Assembly (NCBI RefSeq): GCF_021582875.1
Contig: NZ_CP091138.1
Coordinates: forward strand, 2,790,001 to 2,854,000
Source of the DNA: Microbacterium sp. KUDC0406
GTDB lineage: Bacteria; Actinomycetota; Actinomycetes; Actinomycetales; Microbacteriaceae
Reading direction: 5' to 3'
DNA length: 64,000 nucleotides
The notes beneath the pieces were generated by a model, which did not search any database, had not been told where the DNA came from, and saw only the letters and a list, made by a program, of their open reading frames with translations. A program made the translations under genes and the position numbers. Below are positions 17,169 through 26,799 of this stretch, one piece after another; position 1 is the stretch's first letter, and every line of letters begins with the position of its first letter.

Positions 17169-18311
17169 ATGAGCGACGTCGAGTCGGGTTCGATCGAAGC
17201 GGATGCTGAGGGGCCGGATGCCGCGTCCGTCCAGACGCCGTGGTGGCGGCGCCCCTGGGCTCTGGCCACCGGTGCGGGCATCGCCGTGATCGCGCTCGGC
17301 ATCGGCGGCGGGCTCATCGGCTCCGGCATCCTGAACGGGTCGCGAGGTGCAGGTGCCTGCGATGCGATCTCGGTCTCGGAGCGCGCACTTCCTTCGGTGG
17401 TCACGGTGTGGGCGACCGGGCAGCGCGGAAGCGGCAACGGCAGCGGCGCCGTCATCGACGCGGACGGATTGATCGTCACCAACGACCACGTGATCGCGCC
17501 CGCCGTCACCGGCACGCGTGTCACCGGATCGCTCGCCGTGACGCTCGCCGACGGCGAGCGCCTCGACGCCGAGCTGGTCGGGCGCGACCCGCAGACCGAC
17601 CTCGCTGTACTGCGCGTCTCGCGCGACGGCGGCCTTCCCGAGATCGCGTTCGGCGACTCCGCGCAGGTGCGCACCGGACAGCCCGTGGTGGCGCTCGGCG
17701 CGCCCCTCGGCCAGTCGAACACCGTCACCTCGGGCATCATCAGCGCGCTGAACCGCTCGCTGACGCTGCCCACCGGCGACGGGGGAGTCACGGTGATCAC
17801 GGGCGCGCTGCAGACGGATGCGGCGATCAACCCCGGCAACTCCGGCGGCGCGCTGGTCGACTGCGACGGCCGCCTGATCGGCGTGAACACCGCCATCTCG
17901 ACCGTGCCCGACAGCGAAGGCGGCGGATCGGGCGGCAGCATCGGGATCGGCTTCGCGGTGCCGTCGGACACCGTGCAGGCGATCACGGACGAGCTGGTCG
18001 CCAGTGGTCGCGTCGACCATCCGTCGTTCGGCATCGAGGTCAGCACGCTGACGCCGTCGGCCGCCGCGCAGTTCGGCGTGCCGCCCGGGCTCGTGATCAC
18101 CTCGGTGGTCGAGGGCGGCTCGGCCGACCAGGGCGGGCTGCAGGTGGGCGACCTGATCACACGGATCGGTTCGCAGTCCGCGCCGACGGCCGCGCACCTC
18201 GCCGCCGTGACCGTGCGCGCGGCGCCGGGTGACGAGGTCGAGGTGACGTTCCTGCGCAGGGAGAAGACCCGGACGGCGACGCTCACGCTGCAGCCGAATC
18301 CGGCATCCTGA
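17169..18311 (+). CDS. S1C (HtrA/DegP-like) membrane-anchored serine protease with PDZ
   Basis: 380 aa. A short cytoplasmic tail and one membrane helix (residues 31-53) lead to an extracytoplasmic trypsin-like domain: His107 in TNDHVI, Asp144 in TDLAVLRV and Ser225 in NPGNSGGALVD form the catalytic triad. One C-terminal PDZ domain follows (about 285-375, GIEVSTLT...GLQVGDLITRIGSQS). Expected to degrade or process misfolded envelope proteins, like mycobacterial PepD/HtrA. CATAAT (17134-17139) is a likely -10 and GGCGGAACGGGG lies before ATG 17169. Confidence 0.93.
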   Translation: MSDVESGSIEADAEGPDAASVQTPWWRRPWALATGAGIAVIALGIGGGLIGSGILNGSRGAGACDAISVSERALPSVVTVWATGQRGSGNGSGAVIDADGLIVTNDHVIAPAVTGTRVTGSLAVTLADGERLDAELVGRDPQTDLAVLRVSRDGGLPEIAFGDSAQVRTGQPVVALGAPLGQSNTVTSGIISALNRSLTLPTGDGGVTVITGALQTDAAINPGNSGGALVDCDGRLIGVNTAISTVPDSEGGGSGGSIGIGFAVPSDTVQAITDELVASGRVDHPSFGIEVSTLTPSAAAQFGVPPGLVITSVVEGGSADQGGLQVGDLITRIGSQSAPTAAHLAAVTVRAAPGDEVEVTFLRREKTRTATLTLQPNPAS

Positions 18312-18317
18312 GCGGGG

Positions 18318-18788
18318 TCACCGGGATCGCCGGACGCGCCGCGCGCGGGTGAGGCCGTCGCGCAGCAGGCGGACCAGGCCGGCGACGATCGCCCCGGCGA
18401 GGGCACCCGCCGTGTTCCACAGCACGTCGCCGAGGTCGGGGACGCGCCCCGGGATGCGGGCCTGGATCGTCTCGACGCCGAAGGAGAGCGCGAACGCGAT
18501 CAGCGGGGCGAGGATCCACCACCGTCTGCTCAGCAGCAGTGCGAGCGCGGCGCCGAGCGGAACGAACAGCAGGGCGTTGAGCGTGCCCTCGATCTGCAGG
18601 AAGGTCATCGGTTCGACGACCGGACCGGCCCAGACGTGTGCCAGATGCATGAATGCTCCTCGTGCGGGCGCCACGATCCTGCGCGGCGCGACGGTGAGTG
18701 CGAGGACTCCGGCGAGCGCCAGCATCGTCACGAAGACGCGCGGCGCGACGGACGACGGCGGCGAGGGCGTCGGAATCGGAGAGGTCAT
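18318..18788 (-). CDS. VanZ-family membrane protein
   Basis: 156 aa with four membrane helices. The conserved VanZ core is visible: NALLFVPLGAALALLLSRRW, AFALSFGVETIQARIPGRVPDLGDVLWNTAGALAGA (given here in two overlapping motif blocks). VanZ homologues modulate teicoplanin sensitivity or envelope lipid traffic in some bacteria; the cellular role here is unknown. Convergent with the S1C protease. Confidence 0.87.
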   Translation of the reverse strand: MTSPIPTPSPPSSVAPRVFVTMLALAGVLALTVAPRRIVAPARGAFMHLAHVWAGPVVEPMTFLQIEGTLNALLFVPLGAALALLLSRRWWILAPLIAFALSFGVETIQARIPGRVPDLGDVLWNTAGALAGAIVAGLVRLLRDGLTRARRVRRSR

Positions 18789-18951
18789 GCCCCCACTCCA
18801 CCCGATCGGATGTTGCGTGAGCGTATGCGTTCGCACCGCTGCGCCCGACCACGAGCAGCGAGCCGGCGGCTTGTACGCCTCTTGCGGTGCACGGGTCAAC
18901 CCCTTGGGGAAGCGAAGAGCCTCGGCCGAGAGTGGTGGCGGAGGTAGAACC

Positions 18952-19131
18952 ATGAGCGATCCCACGAACCCCACGCCGCCGTCACCCGGTCCGGACCCGA
19001 TGTACCCGCCGACTCCGGAGGAGCCGACCGCGCCGCATCCCGACGAGCCCCTGCGTCCCGGCCCCGACGAGCCGCTGCGTCCCGGCCCCGACGAGCCGCC
19101 TCTTCCGGGGGCACCGGAGCCCATCATCTGA
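18952..19131 (+). CDS. Small proline-rich repeat protein
   Basis: 59 aa, one-third proline, strongly acidic. It contains a tandem octapeptide PDEPLRPG encoded by 24-bp direct repeats (three partial copies, about 19036-19095). GGAGGT lies 7 nt before ATG 18952, a strong ribosome site, which argues that it is real. No signal peptide or membrane segment. No family recognised; probably an unfolded, low-complexity cytoplasmic protein. Confidence 0.55.
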   Translation: MSDPTNPTPPSPGPDPMYPPTPEEPTAPHPDEPLRPGPDEPLRPGPDEPPLPGAPEPII

Positions 19132-19190
19132 GGCTCGCGCGTACGCGCGGAGGTGCCACCGCTGCACACCGGAACGGCCTCGGGCGAATA

Positions 19191-19233
19191 AATGAGTAGG
19201 GCCCCGGGTCTTCGACCTGGGGCCCTACTCATT
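19191..19233 (-). terminator. Terminator of tRNA-Leu
   Basis: 20-bp arms (19191-19210 and 19214-19233, one G-U pair) with a 3-nt loop, followed on the minus strand by TTATTCG. It begins 4 nt past the tRNA 3' end. Confidence 0.88.
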
Positions 19234-19236
19234 CGG

Positions 19237-19319
19237 TGCGCGAGGGGGACTTGAACCCCCACGCCCTTGCAGGCACTGGCACCTGAAGCCAGCGCGTCTA
19301 CCTATTCCGCCACTCGCGC
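19237..19319 (-). tRNA. tRNA-Leu (CAG)
   Basis: 83 nt. Acceptor GCGCGAG pairs with CTCGCGC plus discriminator A; anticodon stem CTGGC/GCCAG with loop TTCAGGT gives anticodon CAG. A class II variable arm is present (TGCCTGCAAGGGCG) and the T-arm reads GGGGGTTCAAGTCCCCC. CCA is not encoded. Confidence 0.96.
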
Positions 19320-19526
19320 ATGTCGGTCCGCGGACGAACCAACCTCCCAAGGCTATCACGCGATTCCAGCACGTCTGAACACGCAGCATCCGCCGCTCGA
19401 GAACAGGAGGAACGCCGGGAACAGGACGAGATCTCGGCAGGCATCCTGTTCTCGCTGAACGGCCTGTTCCCGCGCGCTCATCCGCGCCACGACCACGGGC
19501 AGAGGCGTTCACTCAGCCGGGCTGGC

Positions 19527-19560
19527 TACGATGTCCCTACCGGTCAGCCATGCCTAAGGA
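19527..19560 (+). promoter_or_regulatory. Likely promoter and ribosome site of the fhaA operon
   Basis: -10 TACGAT (19527-19532) and AAGGAG (about 19555-19560) before GTG 19566. The -35 is weak. The rest of the 246-bp gap after tRNA-Leu shows no other feature. Confidence 0.45.
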
Positions 19561-19565
19561 GCCCA

Positions 19566-20270
19566 GTGGGACTACTTGACAGCTTCGAGAAGGGTCTCGA
19601 GCGCGCCGTCAACGGTGCGTTCGCGAAGACCTTCCGCAGCGGCGTCCAGCCGGTCGAGATCGCCTCGGCCCTGCGCCGCGAGGCCGACACCAGGGCCGCG
19701 GTCGTCAGTCGCGACCGCATCATCGCGCCCAACGAGTACGTCGTGCGCCTCGCCGCCGACGACGCGCAGCGGATGCAGGCGCTCGGGGGCGCTCTCACCG
19801 ACGAGCTGCTCGCGCTGATGACCTCGCACGCCTCCGCACAGGGCTACAGCTTCGCCGGCGTGCTCACCATCCGGCTCGAGGCCGACGAGAAGCTCGGCAC
19901 CGGCACCGTGCACGTCGACTCCGGGTCGGTGCAGGGCAACCTCTCCTGGCAGGGCGTGGTCGAGGTCGGCGGACGCCGCCACCCGCTCACCAAGGCCCGC
20001 ACCGTCATCGGCCGCGGCAGCGACGCCGACGTCACGATCTCGGATGCCGGTTCCAGTCGACGCCACGCGGAGATCCTGTGGGACGGCGAGCGCGCACTGC
20101 TGCGCGACCTCGGCTCCACGAACGGCACCAAGATCGACGGGCAGAAGATCCGCGAGGCGGCGCTGCCGCCCGAGACGACGTTCATGATCGGACGCACCGA
20201 CCTCACGTTCCGCGTCATCCCCGTCTCCGGCCGCGACGACGCCACGCGCGCGATGGGCACGCTGTCGTGA
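19566..20270 (+). CDS. fhaA: FHA-domain protein FhaA (DUF3662)
   Basis: 234 aa. The N-terminal DUF3662 domain (GLLDSFEKGLERAVNGAFAK) is joined to a C-terminal FHA domain (about 140-220) with the phosphothreonine-binding motifs TVIGRGSDADVTISD, SSRRHAEI and LGSTNGTKIDG. Binds phosphorylated targets of PknA/PknB and links kinase signalling to peptidoglycan synthesis, as in mycobacteria. First gene of the fhaA-fhaB-pstP-rodA-pbpA-pknA run; AAGGAG precedes GTG 19566. A REP-1 copy separates it from fhaB. Confidence 0.94.
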   Translation: MGLLDSFEKGLERAVNGAFAKTFRSGVQPVEIASALRREADTRAAVVSRDRIIAPNEYVVRLAADDAQRMQALGGALTDELLALMTSHASAQGYSFAGVLTIRLEADEKLGTGTVHVDSGSVQGNLSWQGVVEVGGRRHPLTKARTVIGRGSDADVTISDAGSSRRHAEILWDGERALLRDLGSTNGTKIDGQKIREAALPPETTFMIGRTDLTFRVIPVSGRDDATRAMGTLS

Positions 20271-20272
20271 GC

Positions 20273-20296
20273 GCCCTTCGACAGGCTCAGGGACCC
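20273..20296 (+). repeat. REP-1 copy between fhaA and fhaB
   Basis: GCCCTTCGACAGGCTCAGGG followed by ACCC, intergenic, directly after the fhaA stop. Confidence 0.85.
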
Positions 20297-20334
20297 ACTG
20301 AGGCACAGGCCCAAGGATCCGGCGAGGCGATCCG

Positions 20335-20833
20335 ATGAGCGAACTGGTCCTCCTGCTGCTGCGCATCGCGTTCCTGGTGCTGCTGTGGTTCTTCGTCTTC
20401 GGCGTCATCTACTCCCTGCGCGCCGACCTGTTCGGTGTGCGCGTGCGCAAGCTTCCGGCCGGTGAGGCCGCCGCATCCGCCACTCCCGCTCCCGTCGGCG
20501 CCCGCGAAGGGACGCTCCACGGGTCCCGCCACCACCTCCACGGCCACCAAGCTCGTCATCACCTCCGGCCCGAAGGCCGGTCTCGAGGTGCCCCTCGGCA
20601 CCGAGCCGCTGAGCATCGGGCGCTCCAGCGAGTCGGGCCTGGTCATCCGAGACGACTACACGTCCAGCCATCACGCGCGCCTCGTGCCGCGCGGCGGCAC
20701 CTGGACCATCCAGGACCTCGAGTCCACCAACGGCACCTTCCTGAACGGCCAGCGCCTCGCCGGACCGCCCGTCCCGATCTCGATCGGCACCCCCATCAAG
20801 GTGGGCGCCACGACCTTCGAGCTGCGAGCCTGA
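20335..20833 (+). CDS. fhaB: FHA-domain protein FhaB/FipA (apparent frameshift)
   Basis: N-terminal membrane helix from ATG 20335 (LVLLLLRIAFLVLLWFFVFG) and, in another frame, a complete FHA domain (GPKAGLEVPLGTEPLSIGRS, SSHHARLV, LESTNGTFLNG) ending at 20833. The join lies at about 20480-20510, where removal of one base or addition of two restores a 165-residue protein of normal FhaB length. As written, the first frame happens to run on into pstP. Recruits phosphorylated partners such as FtsZ/FtsQ-type division proteins in mycobacteria. Confidence 0.85.
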
Positions 20834-20841
20834 CCCCGGAC

Positions 20842-22134
20842 ATGGTCTTCGAGGGCTCGAGCGCAGCGATCTCCCACACCGGGAAGGTCCGCTCAAACAA
20901 CCAGGACTCCGGATACTCCGGAGCCAACCTGTTCGTCGTGGCCGACGGCATGGGCGGCCACGCCGGCGGAGACGTCGCCTCGAGCATCGCCATCCACCGC
21001 ATCGAAGGCCTCGACCACGCGTACGAGAACACCGACGACGCGCAGGCCGAGCTGCAGGCCGCGGCGACCACGGCGGCCGCCGATCTGGTGCGCGCCTCCA
21101 AGGACCGCCCCGAGCTCGCCGGTCTCGGCACCACCCTCAGCGCGATCATCATGGTCGACGACTACGCCGTCATCGGCCACATCGGCGACTCGCGCATCTA
21201 CCTGTTCCGCGACGACGAGCTCACCCAGATCTCCGCCGACCACACGTTCGTGCAGCGCCTGGTCGACTCCGGCCGAATCACGCCCGAAGAAGCGCGCTAC
21301 CACCCCCGCCGCTCGGTGCTCATGCGCGTGCTCAGCGACATGGACATCGACCCCGAGCTGGACATGTTCGTCATGCCCACGCATCCGGGCGACCGCTGGC
21401 TGATCTGCTCGGACGGCCTCTCCGGCGTCGTCGACGAGCTGCACATCACGAAGGCCATGCGCCTGGGCCTGGCGCCCGGCCGCACCTCCGACATCCTGCT
21501 CAAGCAGGCGCTCGACGGCGGCGCCCCCGACAACGTGACCATCGTGATGGTCGACGTCGGCGGCGCGCATCCGCTGTCCTCCGGCACACCGACCGTCGTC
21601 GGTTCCGCCGCCAACCCGCAGGGCGTCATCGTGCCCGCGGCGCGGTCGTCGCTGACCGGATGGCTGCACCCGGTGCGCCAGGCAGCCAACGAGCCGAGCC
21701 ACTTCGAGCCCGCCGCCGACTACCTCGAGGAGCTCATCGAAGAGGATCGCCGTCGCGCCCGCCGCCGCCGGTTCGGCTGGATCGCCGCGCTCATCGCCGC
21801 CCTGGCCCTGCTCGCCGGCGCCGCCGTGGTCTCGTACAACTGGACCCAGACGCGCTACTTCGTGGGAGCCGACGAGGACAGCGTCGTGATCTACCGCGGC
21901 GTGCAGCAGAGCATCGGTCCGATCACGCTCTCCACCGAGATCGAGGACACCCGGATCCTGCTCGCCGACCTGCCGCCGTACCAGCGCTCGGCCGTGGAGC
22001 GCACCATCAACGCCCGGTCGCTGTCGGATGCCGAGGCGATCGTGAACCGGCTGCGCGTCAGCGCCGAGGACGTCACCGGCGAGACCCCCTCGCCGACGCC
22101 GGCCCCGACTCCCAGTGGGGAGCCGACACCATGA
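20842..22134 (+). CDS. pstP: PP2C-family Ser/Thr phosphatase PstP
   Basis: 430 aa. The catalytic PP2C domain (residues 1-240) has the metal-binding DGMGGHAGGD, GHIGDSRIY, SDGLSG and APDNVT motifs. One membrane helix (about 312-335, FGWIAALIAALALLAGAAVV) is followed by an extracellular domain and a Pro/Thr tail. Dephosphorylates PknA/PknB and their substrates. ATG 20842 follows fhaB by 8 bp, and the stop overlaps the rodA start (ATGA). Confidence 0.95.
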   Translation: MVFEGSSAAISHTGKVRSNNQDSGYSGANLFVVADGMGGHAGGDVASSIAIHRIEGLDHAYENTDDAQAELQAAATTAAADLVRASKDRPELAGLGTTLSAIIMVDDYAVIGHIGDSRIYLFRDDELTQISADHTFVQRLVDSGRITPEEARYHPRRSVLMRVLSDMDIDPELDMFVMPTHPGDRWLICSDGLSGVVDELHITKAMRLGLAPGRTSDILLKQALDGGAPDNVTIVMVDVGGAHPLSSGTPTVVGSAANPQGVIVPAARSSLTGWLHPVRQAANEPSHFEPAADYLEELIEEDRRRARRRRFGWIAALIAALALLAGAAVVSYNWTQTRYFVGADEDSVVIYRGVQQSIGPITLSTEIEDTRILLADLPPYQRSAVERTINARSLSDAEAIVNRLRVSAEDVTGETPSPTPAPTPSGEPTP

Positions 22135-23513
22135 CCTCAGTCTCCGCCGACACCACCGTCGTCAAGGCGCTGAACAAGATCCGCCAGCCGCAGAAGCAGC
22201 GCAACCGCGAGTTCTGGCTGCTGCTGTTCGCCTGCGCGATCTCGGGCTTCGCGCTCACCCTGGTGCAGCTCGGCGCGCTGGACCGCATCGACCCGATGAT
22301 CCTCGTGATCGGCGGCGGCCTCGCCGTGCTGGTGTTCGCCCTGCACATCGTGCTGCGGGTCGTGGCATCCGACGCCGACCCGTTCGTGCTGCCCATCGCG
22401 ACCCTGCTCACCGGACTCGGCATCGCGATGATCTACCGTCTCGACATCGCCGAGAAGCTCATCGGCTGGGACGCGTACTCCAACAAGCAGCTGGTCTGGA
22501 CGGCGATCTCGATCGCCCTCGCGATCGCCCTGGTGATCGCGCTGCGCAACTACCGCGTGCTCTACCGGTACACCTACATCTTCGGCCTGGCCGGCATCGT
22601 GCTGCTGATCCTGCCGTTCATCCCCGGCCTCCGCATCCCCGACGCCAACGCCCAGGTCTGGGTCTCGCTCGGCGGCCTGTTCTCGTTCCAGCCCGGTGAG
22701 CTCGCCAAGATCTGCCTGGCGATCTTCTTCGCCGGCTACCTGGTGCGCACCCGCGAGAGTCTCGCCTCGGTGGGCAAGAGGTTCCTCGGCATCACCTGGC
22801 CGCGCATGCGCGACCTCGGTCCCGTGATCGTGGTGTGGGCGGTGTCGCTCGGCATCATCGTCATCCAGCGCGACCTCGGCACCGGAATGCTGATCTTCGG
22901 CATGTTCATCGCCATGCTCTACGTCGCCACCGGCAAGACCAGCTGGGTGCTGATCGGCCTGGCCGGGGTCGCGATCGGCGTGTTCCTCGCCGCGCAGGTG
23001 CTGTCGTACGTGCAGGGGCGCTTCGCGGCCTGGCTGCACGCGTTCGACCCCGCGCTGATCGAGAGCCGGGGCGGCAGCTACCAGCTCGTGCAGGGCATCT
23101 TCGGCCTCGCGCACGGTGGCCTGATCGGCACCGGCTGGGGCCAGGGCCGCCCCGACATCACCCCGCTCGCGCACAGCGACTTCATCATCCCCAGCCTCGG
23201 CGAGGAGCTCGGCATCGTCGGCCTGTTCGCCATCCTCAGCCTGTACATGGTGTTCGTCAGCCGCGGCATCCGGATCGGACTCGCCGGGCAGGACGACTTC
23301 GGCAAGCTGCTCGCGATCGGACTGTCGTTCACGGTCGCCCTGCAGGTGTTCATCATGGTCGGCGGTGTCACCCGCGTCATCCCGCTGACCGGTCTCACGA
23401 CGCCGTTCCTCGCCGCGGGCGGCTCGTCGCTGGTCGCGAACTGGCTCATCGTCGCACTGCTGCTGCGCATCAGCGACGGCGTGCGCCGCCAGCCCCGGGT
23501 GGTGATCGGATGA
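22131..23513 (+). CDS. rodA: Peptidoglycan glycosyltransferase RodA/FtsW (SEDS)
   Basis: 460 aa with about ten membrane helices. SEDS signatures are present: FSFQPGELAKICLAIFFAGY, QRDLGTGMLIFGMF, THSDFI-type loop LAHSDFIIPSLGEELG and LTGLTTPFLAAGGSSLV. Polymerises lipid II glycan strands with the class B PBP encoded next. Overlaps pstP and pbpA by 4 bp each, so translation is coupled. Confidence 0.95.
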   Translation: MTSVSADTTVVKALNKIRQPQKQRNREFWLLLFACAISGFALTLVQLGALDRIDPMILVIGGGLAVLVFALHIVLRVVASDADPFVLPIATLLTGLGIAMIYRLDIAEKLIGWDAYSNKQLVWTAISIALAIALVIALRNYRVLYRYTYIFGLAGIVLLILPFIPGLRIPDANAQVWVSLGGLFSFQPGELAKICLAIFFAGYLVRTRESLASVGKRFLGITWPRMRDLGPVIVVWAVSLGIIVIQRDLGTGMLIFGMFIAMLYVATGKTSWVLIGLAGVAIGVFLAAQVLSYVQGRFAAWLHAFDPALIESRGGSYQLVQGIFGLAHGGLIGTGWGQGRPDITPLAHSDFIIPSLGEELGIVGLFAILSLYMVFVSRGIRIGLAGQDDFGKLLAIGLSFTVALQVFIMVGGVTRVIPLTGLTTPFLAAGGSSLVANWLIVALLLRISDGVRRQPRVVIG

Positions 23514-24967
23514 CCAAGGAACTGCGCCGTCTCTCGATCGTGATGCTCGCGATGTTCCTCGCGCTGTTCGTGGCGACCAGCTGGATCCAGGTGGTCGAGG
23601 CCGACACCCTCGCTCAGAACCAGGAGAACACCCGCACCCGCCTGGACAGCTACGAGATCCAGCGCGGCTCGATCATCGCCGACGGCGCGGCCATCGCCTC
23701 GTCGACGCCGACCGACGACAAGTACCGCTATCAGCGCGTCTACACGGATGCTCCGATGTGGGCCCCGGTGACCGGCTTCTTCAATCCGGCCCTCGGCTCG
23801 GCGACCGCCATCGAGAAGGAGCTGAACACCGAGCTGTCCGGCACCGGATCGAGCGCGTTCTTCGCCGAGGTCGAGCGCATCTTCTCGGGCCAGCCGCAGC
23901 AGGGCTTCAGCGTCGAGCTGAGCCTGGACGCGAAGGCGCAGAAGGCCGCCTGGGACGCGATGCAGGGCCTGCAGGGCGCGGTCGTCGCGATCGAGCCCAA
24001 GACCGGCCGCATCCTCGCCATGGTCTCGACGCCCAGCTTCGACACGAACACGCTCGCGGTCCACGACGCGGACGCCGCGAACGCGGCCTACAAGGCACTC
24101 GACGACGACCCCTCGAATCCGCTGTACAACCGCGGGATCGGCGGCGACCTGAATCCGCCGGGATCCACGTTCAAGGTCGTGGTCGCCGCGGCCGCCGTGA
24201 ACGGCGGCGACTACACGATGCAGTCCACGCTCCCCAACCCGGCCCGCTACACGCTCCCCGGCACCAAGATCGTGATCTCGAACGCCTGGGGCGGCACGTG
24301 CGGCGCCGGCAAGGAGGTCACGATCGCCGAGGCGATCCGGCTCAGCTGCAACATCCCGATGGCGGAGCTCGCCGTGGAGCTCGGCGACAAGCGCATCCGC
24401 GAGACGGCGGAGAGCTTCGGCTTCAACAGCAGCTTCGAGACACCCATGAAATCGACCCCGTCGAGCTATCCGAAGGGACTCAGCGACGATCTGACCGCGC
24501 AGAGCGGGTACGGTCAGGGCCCGGTCACCGCGACCCCGCTGCAGATGGCGATGGTGTCGGCGGGTCTGGGCAACAAGGGCGTGGTGATGAACCCGCGGAT
24601 GGTGGATGCTGTGATCGGCGACGACTTCGCCGTGCACCGCGAGTATGAGAACACCGAGTACGGCAAGGCCGTCGACGAGGAGACGGCGGCGGCCGTGACG
24701 GCGGCGATGGTCGCCAGCGTCAAGGACGGCGCCGCGCAGAATGCAAGAATAGACGGAGTCGATGTGGCCGGTAAGACGGGCACGGCGCAGAACGGCGATT
24801 CCAAGCCGTACACACTGTGGTTCACGGGTTTCGCTCCTGCGGAGAATCCTGAGGTAGCGGTTGCAGTCGTCGTGGAAGACGGCGGTGGTAAGGGTCAGTC
24901 CGGATCCGGCGATGCGATCGCCGCTCCGATTGCGAAGAAGGTCATAGAGGCGGTGCTGGGCAGATGA
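23510..24967 (+). CDS. pbpA: Class B penicillin-binding protein PbpA
   Basis: 485 aa. One N-terminal membrane anchor (about 8-28), a dimerisation region, and a transpeptidase domain with SxxK PGSTFK, SxN SCN and KTG (GKTGTAQNG). Cross-links the glycan made by the adjacent RodA; in mycobacteria PbpA acts in septal and elongation wall synthesis. ATG 23510 overlaps the rodA stop and its own stop overlaps the pknA start. Confidence 0.95.
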   Translation: MTKELRRLSIVMLAMFLALFVATSWIQVVEADTLAQNQENTRTRLDSYEIQRGSIIADGAAIASSTPTDDKYRYQRVYTDAPMWAPVTGFFNPALGSATAIEKELNTELSGTGSSAFFAEVERIFSGQPQQGFSVELSLDAKAQKAAWDAMQGLQGAVVAIEPKTGRILAMVSTPSFDTNTLAVHDADAANAAYKALDDDPSNPLYNRGIGGDLNPPGSTFKVVVAAAAVNGGDYTMQSTLPNPARYTLPGTKIVISNAWGGTCGAGKEVTIAEAIRLSCNIPMAELAVELGDKRIRETAESFGFNSSFETPMKSTPSSYPKGLSDDLTAQSGYGQGPVTATPLQMAMVSAGLGNKGVVMNPRMVDAVIGDDFAVHREYENTEYGKAVDEETAAAVTAAMVASVKDGAAQNARIDGVDVAGKTGTAQNGDSKPYTLWFTGFAPAENPEVAVAVVVEDGGGKGQSGSGDAIAAPIAKKVIEAVLGR

Positions 24968-26697
24968 GGCCGACGCAGGGTGTGTCGTTCGGTGGTCGCT
25001 ACGAGCTGCAGTCGCGGATCGCGATCGGCGGCATGGGCGAAGTGTGGGAGGCGACGGATCACGTCATCGGACGCACCGTCGCCATCAAGATCCTCAAAGA
25101 CGAGTACATGGGCGATCCGGGCTTCCTCGAGCGCTTCCGCGCCGAGGCCCGCCACGCCGCGCTCGTCAACCACGAGGGCATCGCGAGCGTGTTCGACTAC
25201 GGCGAGGAGAACGGCTCGGCCTACCTCGTCATGGAGCTGGTGCCCGGCGAGGCGCTCTCGACCGTGCTCGAGCGCGACGGCGAACTGAGCGCCGACAAGA
25301 CGCTCGACATCGTCGCGCAGACCGCGTCGGCGCTGCAGGCCGCGCACGCCGCGGGCCTGGTGCACCGCGACATCAAGCCCGGAAACCTGCTGATCACGCC
25401 CGACGGGCGAGTCAAGATCACCGACTTCGGCATCGCGCGCATCGCCGACCAGGTGCCGCTGACCGCCACCGGTCAGGTGATGGGCACGGTGCAGTACCTG
25501 TCGCCCGAGCAGGCCTCCGGGCACCCGGCGTCCCCGGCGACGGACATCTACTCGCTCGGCATCGTCGCGTACGAGTGCCTGGCGGGCAAGCGCCCGTTCA
25601 CCGGCGAGTCGCAGGTGGCGATCGCGATGGCGCAGATCAACGAGCAGCCCCCGCCGCTGCCGGCGACCGTGCCGCAGCCGGTGCAGAACCTCGTGATGGC
25701 GATGATCGCCAAGAAGCCGGCCGACCGTCCCTCCTCCGCTGCCACGGTGGCCCGCGCTGCGCAGGCGCTCCGACGCGGCGACCTCAACTCCGCGGCGATC
25801 GCGGTGCCCGCCATCGCAGCCGGCGTGGCCGCAGCCGGCCTCGACGACGCGACGCGCATCCTCGGCGTGGACGACTCCACCAGCATCCTGCCGACCACCG
25901 CCCCGCTGCCCGCGGAAGAGGCGGCGGCGGAGGCCGAGAAGGAGAAGAAGAAGCGCAGTCCGTGGACGTGGCCGCTGATCGCGCTCATCGTGCTGCTGCT
26001 GCTGGTGCTGGGCGTGACCCTGTTCTCGCTGTTCAACAACGGCAACGGGACGCCGGCACCGACCGAGAGCACTCCGACCTCGGCGGCACCCTCGCCGGAG
26101 AAGACCACCGAGACGCCCACGCCGTCGGCGCCCACGCGCGCCGACGTGCCCGGCGGCCTGGTCGGCCTCAGCTGCGACGCCGCCACCGCGAAGGTGAAGG
26201 AAGCCGGACTCGAGGCCAACTGCACCACCGGAAACACCCCGGCCGCCTCGCAGGATCAGGTCGGCACCGTGCAGAGCGTGAACCCGACGGGAACCGTTCC
26301 GCTCGACACGATCATCACCCTCACGCTGTTCAAGGACATGGTCGCCATCGGCCAGCCGTCGGCGCCGACGTTCTCCGGCACGTTCACCGAGGGCCAGCCC
26401 GCCACCGTCAACTGGGCCTTCAGCTGCCCCTCCGGCACGGGCGGCAACACCGCTTTCGACGTCACCATCACGAACGCCACGTTCGACGACGGATCGACGA
26501 AGAGGACCTTCGGCGGCGATGTCCTGTCGGCTCAGATCACGCCGATCGCCGGCTCCGCCGACAAGACCGTCTCGGCCACGCTCATCGCCTATTGCGACAA
26601 CCGTCCCTCTGACGCATCTCCGGCGGGCCAGTCCGACCCGATTCAGCCGGCTGCCGTCGACGGCAGCGGAGACAGTGGCGACGGCACCGACGGTTAG
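24964..26697 (+). CDS. pknA: Ser/Thr protein kinase PknA-like with one PASTA-like domain
   Basis: 577 aa. Complete Hanks-type kinase domain (15-270): glycine loop [12 protein letters not shown] lysine, HRDIKPGN and DFG. A Glu/Lys-rich juxtamembrane segment precedes the helix ([19 protein letters not shown], about 337-356), a Thr/Pro linker, a PASTA-like domain ([20 protein letters not shown]) and a further beta-rich extracellular domain. Most mycobacterial PknA proteins lack PASTA, so the extracellular part is more elaborate. Senses envelope state and phosphorylates division and wall enzymes. Confidence 0.92.
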   Translation: MRPTQGVSFGGRYELQSRIAIGGMGEVWEATDHVIGRTVAIKILKDEYMGDPGFLERFRAEARHAALVNHEGIASVFDYGEENGSAYLVMELVPGEALSTVLERDGELSADKTLDIVAQTASALQAAHAAGLVHRDIKPGNLLITPDGRVKITDFGIARIADQVPLTATGQVMGTVQYLSPEQASGHPASPATDIYSLGIVAYECLAGKRPFTGESQVAIAMAQINEQPPPLPATVPQPVQNLVMAMIAKKPADRPSSAATVARAAQALRRGDLNSAAIAVPAIAAGVAAAGLDDATRILGVDDSTSILPTTAPLPAEEAAAEAEKEKKKRSPWTWPLIALIVLLLLVLGVTLFSLFNNGNGTPAPTESTPTSAAPSPEKTTETPTPSAPTRADVPGGLVGLSCDAATAKVKEAGLEANCTTGNTPAASQDQVGTVQSVNPTGTVPLDTIITLTLFKDMVAIGQPSAPTFSGTFTEGQPATVNWAFSCPSGTGGNTAFDVTITNATFDDGSTKRTFGGDVLSAQITPIAGSADKTVSATLIAYCDNRPSDASPAGQSDPIQPAAVDGSGDSGDGTDG

Positions 26698-26799
26698 GGC
26701 AGCGTTCCCGGCCGCCCGCCCGTCGCGGGCTAACCTGGATCCGACGTCACCGAGGTCAACATCACGAATTCCGATATCGCCACAGAGGGGAAGCAGCCC

